This document shows, in pieces, positions 56,008 through 64,000 of a DNA stretch of 64,000 nucleotides. Both the position numbers and the translations under genes were made by a program. This stretch comes from Cytidiella melzeri. Taxonomy: Eukaryota > Basidiomycota > Agaricomycetes > Polyporales > Irpicaceae. Below the pieces are notes generated by a model. The model did not search any database and was not told the origin of the DNA. It saw only the letters and a list, made by a program, of their open reading frames with translations. The stretch lies in assembly GCA_022592445.1 (NCBI GenBank), contig JABYQR010000051.1:118671-182670 (forward strand), written 5' to 3'. Positions within the stretch are counted from its first letter, which is position 1. Each line of letters begins with the position of its first letter.

Positions 56008-58534
56008 AATCCCTGAGGGTTCCACCGCCCCTGCGCATAGCTCGGGTGCTGGCTCGCACGGGACTCAACTTCATGCCCCCAAAGTCTCTAGTGGTGCAAC
56101 TGCTAGAGACCTCAAATCAATCCCTGAGGGTTCCACCGCCCCTGCGCATAGCTCGGGTGCTGGCTCGCACGGGACTCAACTTCATGCCCCCCCGACGCAT
56201 GCGACTATTGTCCAGACGTCGCAGGCGAATGAGGTGCCGCTACAGGTAAGCATACGCACCCCCCAACTATCCATCGATCCACGTGCCTGTCATCTGATGG
56301 GCACGAGGATTTACTTCGCGCAATATGGGACTGCGCTTATACTCGTGTTTCGAATTCAGATTCCGACATCGACCCAGGCTGTTCCAGCCGGGTCTAATCC
56401 TTTCCAAGGGCAAACGCACACCAGTGAGCCTGAGGACAGAAACCAATCGCAGCGAACCGAGGAAGGATCTATCCTTCACGCATTCGTGTGCAGAGGCGAG
56501 AACGCAGTGGGTGACATCCTGGATCGTGTCATCGAGTCGTTCGACAATATCGCGATGGCGGCCCCTAGTTGGGACCTGTCTGGCGCGTTCTTCGCGGAGC
56601 TGCCTGTAGGTAGGCGGGAATTCGCTCGTAATCGCATCGTGGGTCTGTTACAAATGGTGACAGACCATTTCGAAGCGTACTTCCGAAAGTGGGACCCTGC
56701 TTCCCCTTCTCTTCTCATTGCGTCTACTCAGGCGCACCAACACATCGAGGCCTCAACGTTTATCCGGGGCACGGTGTCCGACATGGCTTCCAGCGTCAGT
56801 CAGATTCGCTCTGACATGGCCAAGCTGCGTAGTGAGCGGAGGCTCAGGTTCCAACAGGAGCATATGGAAGTGGACGACGAGGCTTTGCCGTCGTATGCCC
56901 GCCCGACAAAAGCGTCTGCAGCCAAGGGACCTGGTCCCAAGGCCAAAAAGACGCTTGACTCGATTTGTGTTGCCCCCGGTCGTGCCTCTCGTAGAGAGCA
57001 TGGCGGCGCGGTAAGCGATGCGATGACTTCTGCAGACGAGGGTGGTGCTGCCTCCGAAGCGGAAGAGATCATGACACCGGGAGCTCGAAGGAGCTACGCC
57101 GATGCCACCAAAAAGAAGGGGAAAGACAAGGCGCCGGCCAAGTCTCCGTTCGAGGGTATGTACCCATCAGTCGCGTTGACCCATCGTCAGCGCCAAGCAG
57201 CGGCTGCCAAGAAGGCGGCTGCTTCTGCCTCCACATCGACGACTGCTCCTCCTGTTGTGGCGGGAGAGACCAGTCTTGGAAAGCGTCCGCGTGCGGACTC
57301 CACTCACACCACGGAGCGCCCTGACACTCCATCTACCGCGGCTCCGCCAGCGAAAAAGCTTCGGACTGCTGACGACTGGTTCAAGTCGCTCTCGGTGGAG
57401 ATGATCAACAACTTCGCCCTGGGATTACGAGTCTTGGGCCCTACGGCCGTTGACTTTAGCATCGACCAGATCCTAGCGACTGGTCAACGAATGGGCTCCT
57501 TCGGTTTCCCAATCGAGGTGTCCTCCCAATCTGTCCCCCCCCCTCCTCCTGCTCCGGCGAACCCCCCTGCAAATGCTTCGGCAGGACAGGGTGCGAGTTC
57601 CCCGGCAGCACGAGACAAGGGAAAAGGGAAAATTGTTGTTCCAGGCACCCACCCTGCGAGTGATACCAAACCAGATGCGAGAGCAAATCTCGTACGCGAG
57701 CCTAAGCCTAAGGCCCCCGTCGTCCACGCCCCCCGGCCTCCAGAGTCTAAGACTACGGTGGTGATTACGTTCCACCAGTCTGCTGACGAGGGGTCGATCC
57801 GCAAGGAAGAGGAAGTTCGAGCCATTGTGGCCCGACTTTATCATAGCTGGCAGCTTGCTGAGCACCAAAAGAAGGGAGGCGCGACGACCACCCTCCAACC
57901 GAAACTGAATCCTGTTATCAGGGTGAAGTGGGACGAGAAACGGCGAAACCAGCTGCAGTTGGCTTTCCAAGTGCGTCCCGAACTCAGCTTCGTGAATTGG
58001 CTTGAAGACGTCTGGACGAAGATGACCACTGAGGATCTCGCTGGTTATCCCCTGTCCTCCTCATACCCTCCTGTCCTCTTGGTACATATGTACACGTCGA
58101 TGGCGGAACTCGTGATCCAGGCTTGCCCAAGCAAGGATCTTTCAATTCAGGATATCTTCGCAGAAATGTCGAGGAACAATCCTGAGGTTTTCCAGCACCT
58201 GGTCCCGTCGAACTACACCCCTGTCGCGTTCTGGGGTGCTGGTCATAGGAAAGGCTCTCCAGGGCCCCTCCATATCTTCGCGTATGACGTTGGCGGCGAG
58301 GTCGCCCAACGCCTCATCCAGGAGAGAGTTACCATCGGCTCGAAAAAGTGCTCTTTAGTACTTGCTCAGTCGACGGCTCGTGTTGCGATGTGCACTCACT
58401 GCCATCGTATTGGACACTGGAGGGACCAGTGCAAAAACGGAGCGTTCGAATGGTGCAAGGTCTGCCCAGCGAACCACAGGACGGAGGACCATAATGAGGT
58501 TGCTGTAACAGTTAAGGTTACACTCACCAGATAG
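56008..58534 (+). pseudogene. 3' part of the gag/ORF1-like CCHC protein
   Basis: Continuation of the frame starting at 48590. It opens with the rest of a 37-residue tandem repeat (IPEGSTAPAHSSGAG in each unit, SSGATAR at the unit start). A helical region around 56520-56870 (ILDRVIESFDNIAM, RIVGLLQMVTDHFEAYFRKW) is followed by basic and acidic linkers (RRSYADATKKKGKDKAPA). A folded C-terminal half (WDEKRRNQLQLAFQVRPELS, then PVAFWGAGHRKGSPGP) leads to zinc knuckles CTHCHRIGHWRDQC and CKVCPANHRTEDH. This is the layout of ORF1 of non-LTR elements, or of the Gag of a gag-only LTR element. No endonuclease or reverse transcriptase follows: the sequence meets the Gypsy LTR 35 bp later. Apart from the Copia insertion the frame is undamaged. 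Confidence 0.7.
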
Positions 58535-58568
58535 TTGTTAAACTTGAAGGGGAGATAGTGAGATAGAG

Positions 58569-59228
58569 TGTAAGAGGTGTGGTGAGCGAAGTACTGGAGA
58601 GTACAAGGTAGTCCTTTATCAACAGAGTGGATAAGACTGAGGGGATATGCCCTCAGGAGTGCCTCTATATATACATGAAGGGGAGGACCCCAGGTACTAC
58701 CCTAAGACCCCTAATACCTACATGAGTAAGCGAAGTAATCTACCTTACTAAGCATGCCCTATGCCCTAGTGGTGCCACTTCAATAATCAACCAATAGCAT
58801 TTGTCCCCATGACCTGACCCCATGACCCAGCTCCAAGGCTAGACTTGTTCTAGCTTGTTCTAAGACAAGGCTAGACTTTTCCAGAAGGTTCTATGAACTA
58901 TGACATTATCTAATGGAATGTTCTAAACTATGACATCATAGTTCCAGCATGTTCCACAAGGTTCCAGAGAGTTCTATCATGTGATACACAAATAAGGAAA
59001 GGAGCGCATCAGCGCATCAGAGACAGAGGGCGCATCAGCGCATCAATTGATAGGCACTGAGAATAAGCGCCGGAATAGGCGCCTGATAAGCGCCAGATAA
59101 GCGCTGGATAAGCGCCTAAATAGACGCCGGATAAGCGCTGGATAAGCGCTTGACAAGCGCTTAAATATTCCCAATAATACCGTTGCCTGGTAAGGCAAGT
59201 CTTGTAGAAACATTGAAAATCTGTGACA
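58569..59228 (-). repeat. Gypsy 3' LTR
   Basis: On the minus strand a purine-rich tract (AAGAAGGGGGGG, about 59232-59243) is followed by TGTCACAG at 59228, a typical Gypsy LTR start. The imperfect inverse TGTAAGAG at 58569 on the plus strand marks the probable outer end, giving about 660 bp. A TATATATA box at 58666-58673 is placed as a U3/R promoter should be. Short GTTCC/GGTTC and TGACATCA motifs occur at 58850-58970. The outer boundary is inferred; the 5' LTR lies beyond the window. Confidence 0.65.
59061..59163. repeat. ATAAGCGC repeat array in the Gypsy LTR
   Basis: Six copies of ATAAGCGC (starting at 59063, 59086, 59097, 59108, 59131 and 59142) plus a further AAGCGCTT lie within about 100 bp of U3. 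Just before, GCGCATCA is repeated four times (59005-59043). Such arrays in U3 often bind activators. Confidence 0.8.
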
Positions 59229-59464
59229 TTACCCCCCCTTCTTGCTTTGAACTCCGTGCAAAGAGTTTTGAACGAACACCTTGGTCATTGAGTCCACTTT
59301 TTCACCATTGTCAAGAGGGTGCCTAAGCAGTTCCGAGTGACTCTAGCGGCTTCTACCGACGCCCCTGACGGGGTTCACACCTCATTGGCTGATGGTAGTC
59401 TAGTCCGTACCCTCCTCGGTTGCGTCATTGGATCGTGGATGATCCTTGGTGTGTTGTTCGTGAC

Positions 59465-62190
59465 TTATACACAGTAAATCGTAGCTGAGCGAATAGCTCG
59501 GGGATGATCGTCGTAGAATTTCTTGATCGCTTCTTGAGCGTGCGTGATGTTTTCTACAGGTTCCCACGTGTCGTCGTTCGGTCCGTAGCCTTTCCAGCGT
59601 ATGTAATACTGAAGCTTTTTGGCACGACCTGTACGTCTTGACTTGAGAATCTTCTCGACTTCGTATTCTTCTTCTCCGTCGATGATATCTGGCGGAGGCA
59701 TCTCCAGCTTTTGGCCTTCGAATTCAGGTTCGTTGTACGGTACCAACTTGCTTGCATGGAATACAGGGTGTATCCTTGGTGAACGTTCGGGCCATTCCAG
59801 TCTGAATGTGACCGGAGAGAGCTTTTCAGCAATCTTGAATGGGCCATAGTACTTGGCTGACAACTTATGTCCAGATTTTTGGTAGTCTCTCAGATCTAGC
59901 ATGACCTGATCGCCTTCGTTGAAGGGAACCTTCTGAACGTGCTTGTCATAGTACCATTTCATGCGTTCAGCCGCAAGTTGTAACGCCGCCTTAGCATGCT
60001 CTTGAGCTTGCAAGCGGTTCCACATGATGTCATTCATGTCAGACCTTTTCAGGTCCTTAGTGAGCGTTGGACCAGCTCTAGGGTGTCTGCCGTATTCGAG
60101 GTAGAAAGGCGAGTGCTTAGTTCCCTCGTGCGCTGCATTGTTGTATGCGAACTCAGCCGAACTGAGCAGTCTAGCCCAGTCGTCATGTAGTTGATCAACG
60201 TAACAACGCAGGTACTGTTCGAGCGTTTGATTAACTCGTTCAGTTTGACCATCAGTCTGCGGATGATATGCAGTAGTCATCGTAGATTCTATCCCTAGCA
60301 TTTTACACCATTCCTGGAATAAATCTGCTGCGAATTGTGGACCTCGGTCGGAAATGATTTGCAAAGGTAACCCATGAAGGGTCCAGACTCTCTCATAGAG
60401 TAGAGCTGCAAGATCCTTTGCCGAGAACTCGTTTACAATAGGGAAGAAGTGCGCCCTTTTAGTGAGGCGGTCTACGACTACGCAGATAGCATTGAAGCCA
60501 TCAGACTTCGGTAACTGAGTAATCAAGTCGACAGTCATGATATTCCATGGTTCGGCCGGAACCGGATTAGGGATGAGTGGTCCGTAAGGCTGTTGCGGAC
60601 GAGTCTTCATCCGCTGACATGTGTCACAGCCTGTCACGTATTTCTTGACATCGGTGGTTAAACCTGGCCACCAGTAGTTTCTCGAGATCAGTTCGTACGT
60701 TTTCCATCTGCCAGGATGTCCGGCAGAAGGTAGATCGTGATGCATCTGGATGATTTGGCGTCTCAGATCTAATTTCTGATCTTTGGGGATGTAGACTTTT
60801 CCACGGTATAGGAGTAATCCGTTCTCAAAATTCCATTCCTCTAGTGATTTCTTGAACTCCCTAGGACCAGAGTTAAGTAACTGCTGATAGTCCTTGGTAA
60901 CTTCGTCGTTCATGAGTGCTTCCTTGACCCATCTTAGGATTTCATCATCGTTGATAGGCGAGTCATGAGAGTTTTCAATAGCAGAGATGGCAAAAAACTC
61001 GGGTTTAAGGAGAATTTTGTCCTCGTTATCGGAATTTACCCCCTCTTCATGATCTGGCCTCCTGGACAGAGGATCTGCGGTAAGCATGGTCTTTCCGGGT
61101 TTGTGCCGGAGCACGAAATTAAATCGCGTGAGGTATAACGCCCATCGCGCTTGTCTCCGAGTCAGCTTCTGGGCATTCCTGAAATATGTCAGGTTTTGGT
61201 GATCCGACCATATTTCTACGGTAATCGGATGTCCCTCCAGATGTTGACGATACTCTTCCAGGGCGCGGATAATAGCCAACAACTCTTTATCGTATATCTC
61301 ATAATTACGTTCATGGACGTTGAGTGATTTAGAGTAGAAGGCTACTGGATGCCACAGCTTGTCAGCTGGGTCCAGTTGTGATAATACCGCTCCTGTAGCA
61401 AAGTCGCTAGCGTCTGTTTCCAGACGGAAAGGGTTTTCGTCATCTGGTATCCTCAGAATGGGTGCTGACGTAAAAGCCTGTTTCAGACTTTGGAAGGCCT
61501 GTTCCTGAGCATCTTTCCAGATCCAGGGTTGGTCCTTCTTTGTAAGAATAGTGAGCGGTTTTGCGTGTTTAGCAAAGTCCTTGATGAAACGCCGATAGAA
61601 ATTGGCAAAGCCTAAGAAGGCTTGGACTTGCTTAACCTTTTCAGGTCGCGGCCACTCAGTAACTCCAGTGAGTTTGGCTGGATCCATCTCGATGTGTCCG
61701 TGAGAAATGATCATGCCTAGGTACTCAATGCGATCTTTTTCAAAAAAGCATTTTTCCGGTTTGGCAAATAGATCGTTCTCGTGTAGACGCTTGAGCACTT
61801 CCTGTGTGATACGACGGTTTTCCTTCTTGTCTTCAGTGAAGATGAGGATGTCGTCGAGATACACCATGACATGTCCTTCTAAGATCAAATCACTCAGAAT
61901 TTCATTCATCATGGCTTGGAACGTTGCAGGTGCGTTGCTAAAGCCGAAGTACATCACCTTGGCTTCGAAAAGGCCACGGTGTGTGATGAACGCCGTCTTC
62001 CATTCGTCACCCTTTCGGATGCGAACGTTATTGTATCCCCATCTAAGATCAATCTTTGAGAAGACCTTAGCCTTGCTTAACGAATTGATTAAATCGTTGA
62101 TGCGAGGTATGGGGTACCGGTTTTTCACCGTGATGTCGTTCAGTTTTCGGTAGTCTTGCACAAGACGCAACGAGCCATCTTTCTTTTGAC
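59465..62190 (-). pseudogene. Gypsy pol: RT, RNase H, integrase, chromodomain
   Basis: A clean frame of about 908 codons from the frameshift near 62185 to the stop at 59465. It holds reverse transcriptase (DGSLRLVQDYRKLND, VMVYLDDILIF), RNase H (FRLETDASDFATGAVL, NYEIYDKELLAI), integrase with the HHCC finger (MHHDLPSAGH, CDTCQRMK) and catalytic core (MTVDLITQLP, ISDRGPQF, TDGQTERVNQ), then GPFKI and PVFHASKLVPY, and a chromodomain (YEVEKILKSR, YYIRWKGY, TWEPVENI) at the end. The catalytic residues look intact, so only the start is broken. Chromodomains steer chromovirus integration to heterochromatin. Confidence 0.93.
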
Positions 62191-62814
62191 GAAGAACACA
62201 GGTGCTGCAATCGGACTTTTCGATTTGCGGATGTAACCTTTTCGGAGTTCCTCTTCGATCCATTGATCTAGAGAATTCTTTGCCATTGGAGACAGCGGGT
62301 ATAGTTTAGCCGCTTTGGGAAGGGAGGCACCTTCCTCAAATTCGATCGCGTGATCGTACGGTTTGCGTAACGGCATGCGTTCTGATTTTTTCTTTGAAAA
62401 GACGTCACCAAATTCCCAAAGATATTTCGGTACTAATGGTTTCCAATTGACGGACTCCTGTTCGTCAAAGCCGTCTTCAAATCCCTCATCTTCCTTTCCA
62501 GAAAGTTCAGCGATTATTTCTGCTATTTCTTGGTCTTCTGGATCGTCTAAGTCAATCCAGTGGATGTGAGGGTTGTCAGGGTCGACATTTCCTATTCCGT
62601 CCAGGTTGTCTGACACCGAACGTCCCTTAGGTAACTCAAGTTCATCGATCTCTTCTTGAGTTACAGTGATGTTTTTACGAGCTCTTGGGGCACAGAGTTC
62701 AGGACATCTGGTGAATCTCCACTCGCCATTTGCCCAATCTATCTCCGGATTGTGGCGGCGTAAGAAGGTCATCCCGATAATCATTTGTTTACTACCGAGA
62801 TCAGTAACGAGCAT
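62186..62814 (-). pseudogene. Gypsy protease-RT linker, frameshifted at both ends
   Basis: The frame reads IIGMTFLRRHNPEIDW (end of the retropepsin fold), an acidic linker, then PYDHAIEFEEGA and LRKGYIRKSKSPIAAPVFFV, the N-terminal border of reverse transcriptase. At about 62182-62188 an A is missing from a run, since FVK should be followed by KKDGSLRLV. The downstream pol frame therefore lies one base away. Confidence 0.88.
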
Positions 62815-63017
62815 GTGTTGTCTTGCTCGTGCGAACCTATTTCTAGGTATGCACGTACTGAATGAGTAATTTGACCATCTTTATTGGGAGTACCGTCGAC
62901 GTTGATGACGTTAAACGGTGATGCCAGTTGATTTGTTACCAGATTGTTACTTTCAACCACTGACTTACTGATGAACGTGGTTGTGGCTCCTGAATCTACC
63001 AGAGCTTCGACCTGCAC
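62800..63017 (-). pseudogene. Gypsy aspartic protease, N-terminal part
   Basis: VEALVDSGATTTFIS carries the retropepsin catalytic DSG, followed by PFNVINVDGTPNKDGQ and RAYLEIGSHEQ. The frame breaks at about 62806-62812 in an ACAACAC stretch, where an indel separates it from the next segment. Confidence 0.85.
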
Positions 63018-63312
63018 TTTCTTTCCATATACCCAAATTGTAACCGGTAGAAAAAATGAATTCTTTGAACGCGCTACATTTTTGACAGTATCTACGGTAC
63101 AAAGATCGAGGGTATCTGGGCCTAAGCATCATGTTCGCAGGGAGTCACATGACGCTTGGAAAAAATCCTTGCCCTTGGTCGGCTTTTTCCCTTTACCCTT
63201 GTCAGGGGACGGGTGAGGAGTCGAAGGTTCATCATCTTCGGTTGGAACCTCCTCAATATGAGCCGCCAATCTAGGCGCGCGTATTTACGTTTTTTGTTTT
63301 AGACGACGAGCC

Positions 63313-63716
63313 TTAGGGCTTCGCCTCGCTGTCCGTCCAGAGTCCTCGGCATCTGCTGCCCGAATCTTCTTCGGCGCCGAAGACTTTCCATCCTTCTTCA
63401 CTTCCTTCTTCTTTCATTGGGCTTCTTCTTGAGGCCGTTGAGGTTGCACTCATCCGTTTATGTCCTTTCGACTTATGGATGTGGCAGAACTTTTCCGACT
63501 TTTCAGTGAGTTCACCTCCTTGCCTTGCCCTTGTTCCGCTTCTCGTTCTTCTTCTTCTTTTTGTCCGCAGCGTCCACCTCCATAGGAGTGGACGTATCCT
63601 TTTCCTTCGCAAAGATCTGGCCCTGCGCTTTTTCCGGATAGACCTTCTTGTGAATGTCAAGCAAGAGGTCGAGGAATGAGGCCATGTGGTAGGATTTGAT
63701 TTTCATCTTTCCCAAT
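63313..63716 (-). pseudogene. Gypsy gag C-terminal part, several frameshifts
   Basis: Alternating frames read FLDLLLDIHKKVYPEKAQG, ADKKKKKNEKRNKGKA and GGELTEKSEKFCHIHKSKGH. The last begins a CCHC-like zinc knuckle (CHIHKSKGH) whose final Cys falls into another frame. At least two small indels are needed to join the pieces. Confidence 0.75.
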
Positions 63717-64000
63717 CATGACGAGCCTCATGTCCTTCTCAATGACGTGCTTGAGCTTATGGATAAGCAAGTCGTCCTCGTATCCAGAAAGCCTGCCAAG
63801 TGTACGGAAACGTTCCGCGTACTTGACGAAGTTCTTGTGTGCCAGATCCGTGTTATTGAACAAGGCGTTAAGCTCCTTTCGAGCGCCCTCCTTGTCGTCC
63901 CGTTGACCGTATTGTACCTTGAGCTCGTTTTCGAACTCTTCCCACGTTCCGATTGTCTGACCCTTCGTCAGCTTCTTGATCCACGGCTCCATGTATTGAG
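63657..64000 (-). pseudogene. Gypsy gag, capsid-like part, truncated by window edge
   Basis: TWEEFENELKVQYGQRDDKE and LFNNTDLAHKNFVKYAERF, then TLGRLSGYEDDLLIHKL, match the helical retrotransposon Gag capsid region. The frame breaks after GKDENQ at about 63712. The 5' part lies beyond 64000. Confidence 0.85.

Larger units (their letters stand above)
58569..64000 (-). mobile_element. Ty3/Gypsy chromovirus, decayed, runs off the right edge
   Basis: From right to left on the minus strand: gag, protease, reverse transcriptase, RNase H, integrase, chromodomain, polypurine tract, 3' LTR. This order with a C-terminal chromodomain defines a chromovirus. Several frames are needed to follow it (breaks near 62185, 62810, 63050-63320, 63500 and 63710), so it is not autonomous now. 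It lies 35 bp from the end of the gag/ORF1-like frame, opposite in orientation to the Copia element. Confidence 0.93.

Noticed and set aside
59465..63992. Gypsy frameshifts as sequencing errors
   Set aside because: Over 30 kb of host exons in the same window read without any indel, so a high error rate confined to the transposon is unlikely; real decay is simpler.

Overview
The window is nuclear DNA of a filamentous basidiomycete, most likely an agaricomycete. The evidence is the gene style (2 to 17 exons, introns mostly 46 to 75 bp with GT-AG ends), families typical of that group (DUF6593, DUF3455, a long-loop bHLH factor, Gypsy with a chromodomain, Copia) and eukaryotic tRNA and ribosomal genes. 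Nearly every host gene can be spliced into an intact reading frame, so the sequence is accurate and the frameshifts seen in the transposons are probably real.

Layout. 1-5 kb: the first exon of a gene leaving the window on the minus strand, then a bHLH transcription factor (-). 5.2 kb: tRNA-Thr(AGT), followed by a CpG-poor stretch and a possible gene relic. 8.7-20 kb is a housekeeping block: a conserved Lys/Ser-rich protein (+), mitochondrial GTPase MTG1 (+), RPB11 (-) head to head with RPL28/uL15 (+), an ALY/REF-type RNA export adaptor (+), and 6-phosphofructo-2-kinase (+). 19.8-24 kb (-): an NCS1 nucleobase permease and the Gid9/Fyv10/MAEA subunit of the GID ubiquitin ligase. 26.9 kb: a DUF6593 protein (+). 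28.2-31.2 kb: a stand-alone Nup96 nucleoporin (-). 32.3-38.9 kb: three secreted DUF3455 paralogues (-), with tRNA-Leu(TAG) and a nested inverted-repeat transposon between the second and third. 40 kb: the GPI deacetylase PIG-L/Gpi12 (+). 41.1-45.4 kb: condensin HEAT subunit Ycg1/Cnd3 (-, 17 exons). 46-48.4 kb: a RING-H2 protein (+).

48.6-64 kb is a retrotransposon nest. A CCHC gag/ORF1-like reading frame (+) is split by a very young Copia element (174-bp LTRs with one mismatch, 5-bp target duplication AACCC). The Copia 5' LTR is itself split by a 1.85-kb TG...CA insertion flanked by TCGC. The Copia polyprotein is intact except for one in-frame TGA. Just downstream a decayed chromovirus-type Gypsy element (-) with several frameshifts runs off the right edge.

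Points most worth checking are: the phosphofructo-2-kinase has Ser in place of the catalytic bisphosphatase His, implying kinase-only function, and contains adjacent 24- and 21-nt microexons; the permease needs a GC-AG intron; Nup96 has no Nup98 partner in cis; a 1.7-kb Mutator-like non-autonomous element has perfect 20-bp ends and 9-bp target repeats; and the Copia primer site matches the anticodon arm of initiator tRNA-Met, implying half-tRNA priming. I saw no CRISPR array or bacterial-type system. All calls come from reading the sequence without database searches.
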